DNA of 64,000 bases, taken from the NCBI RefSeq assembly GCF_004358665.1, contig NZ_SMZR01000005.1:186001-250000 (forward strand), read 5' to 3'. The position numbers and the translations under genes are program-made. The notes under the pieces were generated by a model that worked only from the letters and a program-made list of their open reading frames with translations, made no database searches and was not told the origin of the DNA. This document shows positions 34,305 to 43,505 of the stretch, in pieces. The DNA comes from Jeotgalibacillus sp. S-D1. GTDB lineage: Bacteria > Bacillota > Bacilli > Bacillales > Jeotgalibacillaceae. The first letter of the stretch is position 1. Every line of letters begins with the position of its first letter.

Positions 34305-35420
34305 CTAGACACGGCCCTTTCGCCTTAAAGAAATGAACAGAAATAATGGTATTAATAAGTAAGTGAGTGCACCTGCCCAAATTTCCAGCTCTAACAAAAT
34401 ATTTTGATTCGTTGCCTTTTTCCACAACAACTCATTATTAATGAATAAACAAATGGATACAATACTACAGCAAACGGCAAACCCTGATTTAGTTGTCTGA
34501 TCTTTTGTTCTTTTCAGAGCGATGCGAGTTGCACCATAAAAAAGTAACATAAAGATAGAAATGGCGAATACAAAGTTCACTAAATAAACGGAGATTAAAA
34601 TCATATCAATTCGTTCAAACACTGGAGATTCCAGGTAACGCATCATTTCCATCATCGGAAATCTGTTTTCTTCCAAATAATGTGGTCCGAAAAAGAACAA
34701 AGATGCAATAAACAGAAACACGTATTCAAAAATGGTGAATACGTTTCCAATTGTCATGTATTTAAGGACTTTTTTTCTCGTATTAAACCAGGGTGCAAGT
34801 AAAACCAAATATTCAGGCCCAGATAAAGCTGAAAAAATAAATACAACAGCTTTCCATGATTTCATTGTCCATTCATATGGTAATAACGGAAATAGATCAT
34901 GTATAGAATTAAAAGGTTGAAAGAGGAAGTTGAATAATAACAAAAACATCCACGCTGTACTTAAAAAAGCAATGACGACGAATCGTATGGTAGGGGTCAT
35001 TCCATGTGAACAAACATACCAGCAAATAAGCAAAATGAATAGAATCATCCAATTCGTATTCAGGGAAGGAAAGATGAAATGTTGTGTTACTTCTACATAT
35101 CCGAGGGTTATTACTGTTAGTTTTAATAATATAAATCCCAATCCGATGAACGATAGTAACCGTACTGACCGTTCACCAAAAAGTTCCGCAAATCCTTCGT
35201 ACCCCCTAGATGCGTAATTGGAATTGAACCATTTCGATAACATGAAAATATTGATTTGTGATAATAATCCTACGATGATAATAATCCAAATCATGTAGGG
35301 ATATATAAGAAATACGGGCATGATGATCACAAAATATAACATTTGCATTCTGTTCACCATCAAGGTGATATAAACACCGTTAAACGAAGAGGTTTTCTCA
35401 AACAATGAAAATCCACTCAA
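34305..35420 (-). CDS. gerAB: Spore germination permease GerB type
   Basis: A 371-residue integral membrane protein with about ten hydrophobic segments, of the spore-germination branch of the amino acid/polyamine transporter superfamily. This subunit usually binds the germinant; in Bacillus subtilis GerAB binds L-alanine. Blocks such as LFEKTSSFNGVYITLMVNRMQML and the late LYGATRIAL-like FYGATRIALKRTK fit the family, although the N-terminus differs from GerAB. It lies four bases after gerAA. Confidence 0.87.
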   Translation of the reverse strand: MSGFSLFEKTSSFNGVYITLMVNRMQMLYFVIIMPVFLIYPYMIWIIIIVGLLSQINIFMLSKWFNSNYASRGYEGFAELFGERSVRLLSFIGLGFILLKLTVITLGYVEVTQHFIFPSLNTNWMILFILLICWYVCSHGMTPTIRFVVIAFLSTAWMFLLLFNFLFQPFNSIHDLFPLLPYEWTMKSWKAVVFIFSALSGPEYLVLLAPWFNTRKKVLKYMTIGNVFTIFEYVFLFIASLFFFGPHYLEENRFPMMEMMRYLESPVFERIDMILISVYLVNFVFAISIFMLLFYGATRIALKRTKDQTTKSGFAVCCSIVSICLFINNELLWKKATNQNILLELEIWAGALTYLLIPLFLFISLRRKGRV

Positions 35421-35424
35421 GGTA

Positions 35425-36915
35425 TCATCTCCTTCGGCTATAACGCCATTTCTGCAATGGATGGAGAGCCTCTGGTCTTGTTTTCATCCAAACTAATGGT
35501 CCACGGATAAATAAATCAAGCCAATCTTTTCCATAAAAAGGAGCAACTGGTGCAAGGTATGGTTGTCTTAAGGAAGTCAGTGCATTTAAATGGACAAAAA
35601 GTAAAATGATACCCATGAAAATACCCATTATTCCAAGAAAAGAAGCAAGGATCAATATTATAAACTGAATCAATGTGTTCGCTTTGTTAATCAAGTAATT
35701 TGGCACTAGAAATGAAGCGATAGCAGAAATACCAACAATAACGATCAAAACCTGACTGGCGAACCCTGCTTCTACACTAGCTTGTCCAACGACGATACCA
35801 CCGATGACACCTAACATTTGACCAGATTTGGTAGGCATTCTTAGACTTGCTTCTTTTATGACTTCAAGTGTCAGCAACATAAGAAGCGATTCCCAAAATG
35901 GAGTCAGTGGCAATCGACTTCTCGTATCCACAAGGACGAATAAAATTTGTAAAGGAATCATCTGATAATGATGTGTCGTTAAAGCAACATATATTGGAAC
36001 CATCAGCAAGGAGAGCACGAAACTAAAATACCTTAAGATCCTCAAGAAGCTTGCTACGATCCAGCGATTAATATAATCCTCAGGTGATTGAAACAAATGG
36101 AAAAAGCTGATCGGGGCATTCAGGGCAAAAGGTGTATTATCCACCAGAATGGTAACTTTTCCAGCGCCCAATGCGAAAGCACATACATCAGGACGGTCAG
36201 TCTGTTGAAACTGTGGAAACATACTGTGGTTATGATCTTCCATAAACGCTGCTAATTGGGAGGAGTCAAGAATCTGATCATAGTCAATACTCTCTATTTT
36301 TTCCCTGGCAATAGAAATAAAATCGGGATTTGTTAAACCCTCAATATACATTAAAATAATCTTTGTTTCAGTTTGTGATCCTACCGTAAATTTCTCTGAT
36401 TTTAAGGATGTCAATGGGAGTCTTCTACGAATCAATGTAATATTCTGTTCTAAGTTTTCAGTGAAGCTGTCTTTGGCACCATAAAGAATTGTTTCTGTTT
36501 CAGAGGTTTCTATCCCACGTCCCGTTGTATTTTTAAGATTGACAGCAAATAATTGATTTTCAATGGTGTCAAAAATAAGGACTGATCCAAGCATCAATTT
36601 CTTTTCAGCCTCTTTCAACGTTGAAATATCTGTAATTTCTGAGACAGAAATACAATCTGAAATCTTTTCATTAACGCAGCCCTGTAAAGGTTCAATTACA
36701 GCTTCATTTACCCTTGCATCATCAATCAATGTTCCTACGTATATTAATACAAATAACTTATTGTTTTGAGTTTGATGTTCGATTATTTTAGCGTCGTCCA
36801 TATTGTCTATGCGTTCACGGAGAACCTCTAGTGTAATAGGAATATTTTTCTGACTTGTGCTTCTTTCCACTCGATTTCCTATCCCTGTACTCTTCCTCTT
36901 CCTAAACATAAACAT
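35425..36915 (-). CDS. gerAA: Spore germination protein GerA type
   Basis: A 496-residue GerA-family subunit. The soluble N-domain (to about residue 270) contains VLIYVGTLIDDARVNEAVI-type sequence; then about five membrane segments follow, including the conserved PIYVALTTHHYQMIPLQ and RLPLTPFWESLLMLLTLEVIKEASLRMP. The start may be ATG 36915 or ATG 36909, both near AGGAG; the open frame runs ten codons further up without a site. First gene of gerA-gerB-gerC, expressed in the forespore in relatives. The C-terminus is basic. Confidence 0.9.
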   Translation of the reverse strand: MFMFRKRKSTGIGNRVERSTSQKNIPITLEVLRERIDNMDDAKIIEHQTQNNKLFVLIYVGTLIDDARVNEAVIEPLQGCVNEKISDCISVSEITDISTLKEAEKKLMLGSVLIFDTIENQLFAVNLKNTTGRGIETSETETILYGAKDSFTENLEQNITLIRRRLPLTSLKSEKFTVGSQTETKIILMYIEGLTNPDFISIAREKIESIDYDQILDSSQLAAFMEDHNHSMFPQFQQTDRPDVCAFALGAGKVTILVDNTPFALNAPISFFHLFQSPEDYINRWIVASFLRILRYFSFVLSLLMVPIYVALTTHHYQMIPLQILFVLVDTRSRLPLTPFWESLLMLLTLEVIKEASLRMPTKSGQMLGVIGGIVVGQASVEAGFASQVLIVIVGISAIASFLVPNYLINKANTLIQFIILILASFLGIMGIFMGIILLFVHLNALTSLRQPYLAPVAPFYGKDWLDLFIRGPLVWMKTRPEALHPLQKWRYSRRR

Positions 36916-36945
36916 CAATCTCCTAATAAGATAGTGTATATACAC

Positions 36946-37639
36946 CTTTATTATTATGGTCAGATTCAGATCGTTTATACTGTAGTAAAATGTAAAGAAC
37001 CGAAAACCGCCAAGTAGCCTTGGCGGTTTATCGTACTTTTTCTTTTTTTACCTAACCTTTATCCTTGGGTAGCACTCAGATGTATCCGCACGCTAACCCT
37101 GGTCAGTCTTGCAGAGATCTATTTTTTCATAGGTTTCTGTTGTTCGTTCGTGAATATGATGCTTTAAGAATTATCGAAAAACACTCCATAAGCTTTTGCA
37201 ATCAATTGGTCTTTCTCATCATTAAATTAGAAGAATTTCAATATGTTAAATTCAATTTATTGTCTTTAAAAGAAGTAAAAGATCGTGTAGATCAATTCAT
37301 GAGGTTAACTAAGAGCAAATCAGGCTACCTCACATCAGTAGAGTTTGGTGACATGGCAGACTAAGAAGGTGTTTTATTACTTTTCATTTGGCTAGGTCAG
37401 TCTGGACAAGGCTTCTCTCAAAAGCCCCCATCATGGTAGTGAATATGAAAATTATTAATGTAACATTGATAAGATCAATATGCTTAAGAAAATATACTCT
37501 TTCCTCCTCAACAGCTTAAATTTTTAATATTTTCTTTAAGTAATTGCTCAACTGCTTACAATATCCATTCTCTTCAAACTAATTCTTTGACTTCAATTAT
37601 CGTTGCAACTATAATGATTACATCGAGAGGGTGACTTGT
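36946..37639. other. Mostly non-coding stretch with decayed frame
   Basis: An inverted repeat, AACCGCCAAG at 37005-37014 and CTTGGCGGTT at 37019-37028 followed by a T-rich tract, looks like a terminator but has no gene before it on the plus strand. The frame 37065-37364 ends ...LTKSKSGYLTSVEFGDMAD; I do not recognise it, it has no ribosome site, and it may be a gene remnant. The rest is featureless up to the Rrf2 promoter region. Confidence 0.4.
37598..37611 (-). promoter_or_regulatory. TAGTTGCAACGATA box upstream of the Rrf2 gene
   Basis: On the minus strand TAGTTGCAACGATA; 13 of 14 bases recur as TAGTTGTAACGATA at 38092-38105, upstream of the reductase gene. Candidate operator for the Rrf2 protein. 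Confidence 0.5.
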
Positions 37640-38074
37640 ATGAAAAAATTTAGCAGCCGTTATTCCATTGCTGTCCATATTTTATCGCTAGTTGCATTAA
37701 GTCCAACTTCATGTACTTCCGATTTCATTGCTGAAAGCGTCAATACAAACCCTGTCATTATTCGCCGTATTATTGGCATGTTGAAGAAAGCTGAGTTAGT
37801 CCATGTACGTGCCGGTGCAGGAGGTACCTATTTACAAAAGGGACTTGATGAGATTACTTTACTTGATGTGTATAGAGCAGTTGAAGTTGCAGATAATGGA
37901 GATATTTTTAATTTTCATGATGAAACCAACCCAAAGTGTCCAATAGGCGCAAATATTGAGTCTGTGTTTCGGGCAAAGATGTTGCAAGCACAATCTGCCA
38001 TGGAGCACGAATTGGCTCAAGTTACACTCAGACAATTGGTGTCTGAACTAAAAGAGAAAACCGGCTCTATTTAG
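37640..38074 (+). CDS. Rrf2 family transcriptional regulator, YwnA-like
   Basis: A 144-residue Rrf2-type regulator. The winged helix spans FSSRYSIAVHILSLVAL to VRAGAGGTYLQKGLDEITLLDVYRAVE. The Cys triplet used by iron-sulfur Rrf2 proteins such as IscR and NsrR is absent; single Cys residues near 27 and 104 remain, as in YwnA-like thiol- or ligand-sensing members. The ATG at 37640 follows GAGAGGGTGA. The next two genes encode NAD(P)-dependent reductases, and a 14-base motif upstream of this gene recurs upstream of the first of them, so it probably controls both. Confidence 0.85.
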   Translation: MKKFSSRYSIAVHILSLVALSPTSCTSDFIAESVNTNPVIIRRIIGMLKKAELVHVRAGAGGTYLQKGLDEITLLDVYRAVEVADNGDIFNFHDETNPKCPIGANIESVFRAKMLQAQSAMEHELAQVTLRQLVSELKEKTGSI

Positions 38075-38087
38075 AGCTATTTTTTTC
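38062..38087 (+). terminator. Terminator overlapping the Rrf2 stop codon
   Basis: GCTCT (38064-38068) pairs with AGAGC (38073-38077), followed by a run of seven T. The short stem makes it weak. Confidence 0.6.
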
Positions 38088-38091
38088 ATAC

Positions 38092-38105
38092 TAGTTGTAA
38101 CGATA
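38092..38105 (+). promoter_or_regulatory. TAGTTGTAACGATA box upstream of the QorB-like gene
   Basis: It matches the box at 37598-37611 in reverse orientation at 13 of 14 bases, 56 bp before the start codon. Confidence 0.5.
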
Positions 38106-38161
38106 TTGGTTACACTAAGACCTCTTGAAATAATCTGCAAATAGAAGGGTAGGAATTTTAC

Positions 38162-38980
38162 ATGTCAATCGTTATTACTGGTGCAACAGGTCATTTTGGA
38201 AACCGTGTTATTCAAGAACTATTAAAAACTATTCCTGCAAGTGAAATTATCGCTAGCGTTCGCAATGTAGAAAAAGCTAATGCGCTTGCCGAACTGGGTG
38301 TAGAAGTTCGTCATGGCGATTACATGGACTATGAGTCGATGAAAACATCGTTTGAAGGTGCTTCAAAGGTTCTTTTTGTTTCAGGACCGGATTCAGATAA
38401 TACTCTTCGTATTCGCCAACATGCAAATGTCGTCCAAGCTGCACGAGATGCTGGTGTAAAACACATAATTTACACCGGTTATGCATTTGGTGAAACATCC
38501 CAAATCGATCTTGCACATGTCCATATGGCAACAGAGTATGCAATTCGTTCAACTGGCGTATCCTATACATTCTTGCGTAATTCACTTTATTCAGATGTAT
38601 TCATTGATGAAAGCTTAGCTGGATCAGTAGCAGCAGGTGAAATAGTAACTAACACAGGTGATGGCAAGCTAAATGCCGTAAGCCGTGAAGATCTTGCATT
38701 AGCTGCTGCCGCTGTATTAACGGGAGAAGGACATGAAAATAAATCATACAACCTTGTCAACCCATCACCTTGGACTTTCGATGAGCTGGCTGGAGTTGTT
38801 TCAGAGGTTTCAGGTAAACAAGTTTCACACAAAAAGGTATCTTTTAATGAAATGAAAGATTATCTTGGCAATGTTGGATTACCTGCTCCAGTAGCTGAAC
38901 TAATTGCAGGTATTTACCATTCCGTTGCAACTGGGGAAACGGGTAAAACTTCAAATGATTTAACAAATCTTATCGGACAA
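38162..38980 (+). other. Core NmrA-fold region of the QorB-like reductase
   Basis: The Rossmann domain lies in the N-terminal two-thirds of the gene listed next; marked only to show that the frame is continuous and the C-terminal helices, which close the active site, are complete. Confidence 0.4.
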
Positions 38981-39025
38981 CCCACACCATTAAAAAAATT
39001 GGTTCAACAAGCTTTGAAAGTATAA
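38162..39025 (+). CDS. NAD(P)-dependent quinone/azo-type reductase, NmrA/QorB-like
   Basis: A 287-residue atypical SDR of the NmrA group. TGATGHFGNRVIQELL binds NADP and VRNVEKANALAELGVEVRHGDYMD is the second conserved block; TFLRNSLYSDVF is the substrate-loop signature of QorB (YtfG) and related quinone reductases. It may reduce quinones or other electrophiles. Under the Rrf2/YwnA-like regulator this would be an electrophile-stress gene, which is inference. The next gene starts 84 bp downstream and is probably co-transcribed. Confidence 0.82.
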   Translation: MSIVITGATGHFGNRVIQELLKTIPASEIIASVRNVEKANALAELGVEVRHGDYMDYESMKTSFEGASKVLFVSGPDSDNTLRIRQHANVVQAARDAGVKHIIYTGYAFGETSQIDLAHVHMATEYAIRSTGVSYTFLRNSLYSDVFIDESLAGSVAAGEIVTNTGDGKLNAVSREDLALAAAAVLTGEGHENKSYNLVNPSPWTFDELAGVVSEVSGKQVSHKKVSFNEMKDYLGNVGLPAPVAELIAGIYHSVATGETGKTSNDLTNLIGQPTPLKKLVQQALKV

Positions 39026-39109
39026 AAATTTAAGAATAAATTAGGTCGTTTTCGGAAATGAACATTTTGTTTTGCCAATTAAAAATACTGATATACAGGA
39101 GGCTATTTT

Positions 39110-39826
39110 ATGTCATTACAAGGAAAACGTGTTGTTGTTGTCGGTGGTACTTCAGGGATTGGATTGGCTGCTGCAAAAGCATTTTTAGACGAATCTGCTC
39201 AAGTAGTAGTTGCAAGCCGTTCTTCTTCCAAGTTCGATGAGGCAAAAAATTTGCTGGGCCAAGATGTAGAAGGATATGAACTAGATTTTCGTAACGATAA
39301 GAGTGTAGCTAACTTCTTTAAGAATGTAGGGAATTTTGATCACTTGGTAGTAACTGCAGGCGAAGGAACTATGGGGCTATTTAAAGAGTTACCAGTTGAA
39401 AGAGCGAAAGAAGCATTCGACAGTAAATTTTGGGGGCAATATGCTACGGCTCTTGCCGCACTCCCTTACTTGAATGATGCGAGTTCCATCACGCTAACAT
39501 CAGGTGTTTATGCTCAACGCCCACCTCAAGGAGCATCTACATTAGCAGCAATTAATTCTGCAGTTGATGGTTTAGTAAGAGGACTTGCGATTGAGCTATC
39601 ACCAATGCGCGTAAATGTTGTATCACCTGGTATTGTCAATACACCGATATACGCAGGAATGCCAAAAGATCAACGTGAAGGCATGTTCACAGGAATTGCT
39701 GAACAACTTCCTGTGAAACGCATTGCACAACCTGAAGACATCGCGCAATCTTACGTTTATTTAGCGAAAAATGGATTTACAACTGGATCTGTTGTTGATA
39801 TTGATGGTGGTGCACGATTAATTTAA
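39110..39826 (+). CDS. SDR family protein lacking the usual catalytic Tyr-Lys pair
   Basis: A 238-residue SDR with an intact cofactor site, GGTSGIGLAAAKAF, and the conserved Ser131 in LTSGVYAQ. At the positions where YxxxK should stand the sequence is GASTLAAINSAVDG, with neither Tyr nor Lys. The end, GSVVDIDGGARLI, is normal. Similar sequences form a known divergent SDR subgroup, so it may use another mechanism or be a binding protein. AGGAGGC precedes the ATG. Third gene of the Rrf2-reductase cluster. Confidence 0.82.
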   Translation: MSLQGKRVVVVGGTSGIGLAAAKAFLDESAQVVVASRSSSKFDEAKNLLGQDVEGYELDFRNDKSVANFFKNVGNFDHLVVTAGEGTMGLFKELPVERAKEAFDSKFWGQYATALAALPYLNDASSITLTSGVYAQRPPQGASTLAAINSAVDGLVRGLAIELSPMRVNVVSPGIVNTPIYAGMPKDQREGMFTGIAEQLPVKRIAQPEDIAQSYVYLAKNGFTTGSVVDIDGGARLI

Positions 39827-39860
39827 TTCTGGGACAAAACTAGCACAAAACTACAATAAA

Positions 39861-39900
39861 AAAGCTCCAATCATTTGAAAAGATGATTGGAGTAATTGTC
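39861..39900 (+). terminator. Terminator of the reductase cluster
   Basis: CTCCAATCAT (39865-39874) pairs with ATGATTGGAG (39883-39892); the T tract is poor. Confidence 0.6.
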
Positions 39901-39950
39901 TTTGTGCCTAATCGGATTTAAGGAGCGAATGGTTGGTGGTTTAAGTTACA

Positions 39951-40118
39951 TATTGTTGCTTAAGCGAACCAGAAATTATTTGTATCTGCGGAATCCGCTG
40001 GGACATCGAAGTCTTTATAATCGAGCTTCTTCAAAATGTCCTAAAAGAAAGTAACAAAAAGATCCAAAAGTTAATTCAAAGTCAACTACCACACTGGATT
40101 GCAGGCTTACCTAACTAA
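39951..40118 (+). pseudogene. IS4-type transposase fragment with internal deletion
   Basis: The frame reads LSEPEIICICGIRWDIEVF and then a short C-terminal tail ending at a stop at 40116-40118. The block agrees with the YGKRWDIEVFFK region around the third catalytic residue of IS4-family transposases. The expected residues after it are missing, so an internal deletion seems to join it to the protein end. The following 40119-40322 shows nothing. Confidence 0.55.
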
Positions 40119-40322
40119 AACAAAGTCTACCAGCCTATTTCAGTGTGCGAAAGTTGAGTTATTGAATTTATGCCTCCCACGAACTTTCTCGCTTCACTCG
40201 GCGGAAAGCCTTTGGAAAATCCAAAGATCACTAAATCTCCCTCTCGATTAAAGTCACCTCAGTATAAAAATTAAACCGTTATTGCTATGTACAAGTGAAA
40301 TACTGCTTAACTCCATCGCCTT

Positions 40323-40751
40323 TCATAATAAATCAGTTTCCCATAACCCAAGATGGCCTTTTGCTGGAATACGTTCATTCAAGATCTTCATGTCTTGAAC
40401 CTCCCAAGCATATCCTCCCACATTAAAGTCCCCTAAAAAATAATCATTTCCTGATACAATTAGTCCATTTTCCAGAACTGCTGATGTCTGATTTTTTTCA
40501 GTTATCTTCAGACAATTTTCAAGCCGGCCTACAGCAATGATCATTCCGGTTGGAAGGGTTTCTTCTGTATATCCATGCTTACCGAGCAGCGAACGGATAG
40601 CCACATGCCTGCAGACAGCCTTATCTATTTTTTTACTTGTATGAATGGCCAGCGGCCCGCGATAATTTGTTTTCCATGACCTTGTTTCAAATTCATTCTC
40701 CCGAAGGACAAAAAGACTTGCCCAAGGCTGAATCATAGATAATACCTTCAT
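40323..40751 (-). CDS. ASCH domain protein
   Basis: A 142-residue protein beginning MKVLSMIQPWASLFVLRENEFETRSWKTNYRG, the typical start of the ASCH (PUA-like beta-barrel) family, proposed to bind RNA or nucleotides. GPLAIHTSKKID and the ending GHLGLWETD complete the domain. I use the ATG at 40751; the open frame runs 23 codons further, into the 41-bp dispersed repeat, without a ribosome site. No partner gene is adjacent. Confidence 0.75.
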   Translation of the reverse strand: MKVLSMIQPWASLFVLRENEFETRSWKTNYRGPLAIHTSKKIDKAVCRHVAIRSLLGKHGYTEETLPTGMIIAVGRLENCLKITEKNQTSAVLENGLIVSGNDYFLGDFNVGGYAWEVQDMKILNERIPAKGHLGLWETDLL

Positions 40752-40780
40752 ACTCCCGGCCACCATTCTATAAAGTTTCG

Positions 40781-40821
40781 TTTGTCTTATCGTGTCCGTA
40801 TAGAAGAATATTATTAGCAAA
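40781..40821. repeat. 41-bp dispersed repeat, copy B
   Basis: Identical at 40 of 41 positions to 28860-28900 and on the same strand. It lies 30 bp upstream of the ASCH gene start. The stretch 40822-41096 has no gene. Confidence 0.7.
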
Positions 40822-41096
40822 AAGGTTTAATTGGAATTCGCAAACCAGATTTAATGAAAACTCACATTTTTCTGTCCAAAATTCAAATCCTAATTATGAA
40901 AAGGAAGTTCATTAAGATATTTCTCATAATATCTCAATTTTCATCATTTAAGACGAGAATATTAAGGACAAGCTCTGCTGCAATTAAAATTACCCGACTA
41001 TAACCATTGGAGGGATTTGATATTCAGAAAAGTCCTTGATTGGCATTGTATGATTCGCGAATCATCCTGGTCAAATCAAATGATTACATACCAAAT

Positions 41097-41131
41097 CTAA
41101 GCCCATCAAATTTTCTCTGATGGACTTAGGT
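41097..41131 (-). terminator. Terminator of the LacI-fusion gene
   Basis: CTAAGYCCATCA arms around AAATTTTCTC; a related hairpin with the same CTCTGATGGAC half lies at 43409-43444 after the permease gene. Confidence 0.7.
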
Positions 41132-41167
41132 TCTAATTCATTATATTCTTCCCTACAAAAAACACTT

Positions 41168-43216
41168 TCAAAGGTCCCGATTATTCTTAATCAAAGCGAC
41201 CATTTCTTCAGGTGCATTTTCCTTAAAGATTGTTTTCCAGTTTTTAATGAGGTTTCCATTCGATACTGCTAATGGCTCAACCCCAATGAATTTAGGTACT
41301 GTTTTGTTCAAAAGAGCATTTGCTGCAACCAGAGCTATTGCTTGCCCCTGTTCATATGGCCGCTGAGAGCTTACTGATTTAATATATTCTCCCTTGGCCA
41401 TTTTCAAAGCAAGAGGGTAATCTAAATCTGCTGTTCCGATAATAATGTCGCTTCTTCCCATACTCAAAAGTGCCTCAGTAGCCTTCATTGCCGGACCGTC
41501 CCACGAGATATAAAGACCTTCAATATCAGTATGCTTTTCTAATAATTCAATTGTTTTTTGATAGACATCGTTTTCATCCTTAAAACCGATCTCACCCTTA
41601 ATTGTTAAATCAGGAAACTCTTCAAGTAGAATTTGTTTCACAGCAGAATCCCGCTGGTTCGTTGCATAAAAATCTGCATCGAATACAAGCATGCCAATAT
41701 TTTTCTTATTAAATTTTCTCATATTATTGCCTAAGCCACTTCCAGCGATTCTTCCATGGGACCATTCATTTACAGAGACACAGCTTACATAATCCTTAGG
41801 AGTGAGCCCATCAGGAACATTTGTAATTAAGACAAGTTTGGAATTGCTTTTAGCGATTTTCTTAAAGGCTGATGACGTCTTTTTATTTTCTACTGGGATT
41901 GCAATGATAATATCCGGGTCAAGTGCTAGTAACCCCAACAACTGCTTACTTTGCATTTCGGGATCAAAGTGGGCATTGGTGATGGCTAATAACGAGATAC
42001 CAAGTTCCAGAAACACATCCTTTATGCCTTGTTCGTGTAGTTCCATCCAAGCTGCACCCATATAATGAAAGGAAATAACAGCTGTTAAATTACGCTCTTT
42101 GATTTCATTTTTTTCTTTTACAGATAGCTCCAATATATCTACACCCGATGCTTTTTCTCCAAAAGGTCCTCTAGCAATTCCGGCAGTAGAGGAGCGAATA
42201 GACAGGTTCGTAGGAATCAATGCCATTAAATTCTCTTCAAAAGAAGGCGAAGAACCTTCGTTTTCTTCCATGCAGATCACTTCTAGCACTTTTTTCGCAA
42301 TAACTTCAACGTTTTGCTTCACAGAGGTTATTGGTGGAGAAAATAATTCAAACCAGCAAGCTTCGTTGAGACATATAATAGAAAGATCATCAGGACAGTT
42401 TAAGTTATTGCTGCTCATGAATTTAAGTGTACTGATCAATGCACTTTCACTCGTAATAAAGATAGCAGATGGAGGATCAAACCCAAAAAGTAACGAATGG
42501 AGGTATTCTCTTATTGAGTGCTCATCCATTAAATCATGTGGTATATAGGACTCGTTCATTGAAATACCTTTTGTCTCCAATGCCTCTTTGTAGGCACATA
42601 AGATTGAATTATTTTTCGCGAGTGTTTGATCCCCGTTATTTAGTAAGGCAATTTTCTCATGACCATTATTCACAAAATGGTTTATCGCATGATAGCAGCC
42701 GTTAAATGTGTCTGACACAATATGGTTGATGCTATTTGTGTTAGCGCTTGTTATATTTAAGTAATTCTCACTAACCAAGACAATAGGAATTCCGTTCATT
42801 GAAGGGTGTGGTTTAAGCGATTTCTTTATTTCGTCATTAACTAAAAGAATTTGACCTATGCAGTTATTGTTCGTTATTATTTGATTACTTTTAAGTGCTT
42901 CATGGACATCATCGGTATAAATTGTAACAAGCTTTGCACCTTCTATTTTAGATACTTCAGAAGATATTATTTTTACAAGCTGTGACTGAAACAAGTTAGA
43001 TGAATTTGTGACATATATAAACACGTTTTTAGATCCATTTGAACGAGCTACCTTTTGTTTTTTTACGATAAATTTAGGCAGTTCATCCACTGAGTTAATG
43101 ACATCCTCTACTTTTTTTACTGTGTCCGGGCTTACGTATCTTGTTTGATTAACTACATGTGAGACCGTTGCAACTGATACTCCAGCCATTTTTGCTATAT
43201 CTTGAATGGTAGCCAT
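41168..43216 (-). CDS. LacI family regulator fused to a second sugar-binding-protein domain
   Basis: A 682-residue protein, twice the normal LacI length. Residues 1-47 are a LacI helix-turn-helix (ATIQDIAKMAGVSVATVSHVVN), residues 60-345 the usual periplasmic-binding-like sensor, and residues 363-682 a further complete sugar-binding domain. That last domain resembles the operon's own lipoprotein at 47234 along its length: both share TAxISxHYxGxxW, LxITxAxFxxExQ and an ending NxLxxWKxxxxExAPEE. It lacks a signal peptide and so stays in the cytoplasm. The ATG at 43216 follows GGAGGGAGG. It lies about 290 bp after the permease gene and probably controls the operon through the TTTACGTAA boxes. 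Confidence 0.88.
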   Translation of the reverse strand: MATIQDIAKMAGVSVATVSHVVNQTRYVSPDTVKKVEDVINSVDELPKFIVKKQKVARSNGSKNVFIYVTNSSNLFQSQLVKIISSEVSKIEGAKLVTIYTDDVHEALKSNQIITNNNCIGQILLVNDEIKKSLKPHPSMNGIPIVLVSENYLNITSANTNSINHIVSDTFNGCYHAINHFVNNGHEKIALLNNGDQTLAKNNSILCAYKEALETKGISMNESYIPHDLMDEHSIREYLHSLLFGFDPPSAIFITSESALISTLKFMSSNNLNCPDDLSIICLNEACWFELFSPPITSVKQNVEVIAKKVLEVICMEENEGSSPSFEENLMALIPTNLSIRSSTAGIARGPFGEKASGVDILELSVKEKNEIKERNLTAVISFHYMGAAWMELHEQGIKDVFLELGISLLAITNAHFDPEMQSKQLLGLLALDPDIIIAIPVENKKTSSAFKKIAKSNSKLVLITNVPDGLTPKDYVSCVSVNEWSHGRIAGSGLGNNMRKFNKKNIGMLVFDADFYATNQRDSAVKQILLEEFPDLTIKGEIGFKDENDVYQKTIELLEKHTDIEGLYISWDGPAMKATEALLSMGRSDIIIGTADLDYPLALKMAKGEYIKSVSSQRPYEQGQAIALVAANALLNKTVPKFIGVEPLAVSNGNLIKNWKTIFKENAPEEMVALIKNNRDL

Positions 43217-43408
43217 ACCTATGACCTCCCTCCGATTTCCAAAACTCACGTATATTCTTCTTAAGTCTTTTCCTAAAATAATGGACCTCATCCATCATTA
43301 TTTTAAGAAAAGACTCCGTTTCTAATTTTACGATACAATCGCTTATAAATACAGGATTCACATTATCTTTGTGCTTTCAATTACCCTTTTATTTCCTTTA
43401 TAAATGAG

Positions 43409-43444
43409 GCAAGCCCACCAGTTTATTCTCTGATGGACATTGCG
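43409..43444 (-). terminator. Hairpin after the permease gene
   Basis: GCAA and TTGC outer arms with CCA/TGG inside, imperfect. It may partly end transcription before the regulator gene. The rest of 43217-43505 holds the regulator's ribosome site and no other gene. Confidence 0.5.
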
Positions 43445-43505
43445 ATAGCTCTATAACATTGTTCTTAACACTGTATCCTTATTTCAAGTATTTCCCCCTA
43501 GAAGG

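Noticed and set aside
39951-40118. An intact insertion sequence
   Set aside because: Only a short transposase piece with an internal deletion remains; no ends were found.
42099-42548. A 149-codon plus-strand frame opposite the LacI-fusion gene
   Set aside because: It is a shadow; no ribosome site and low-complexity Ser/Phe-rich translation.
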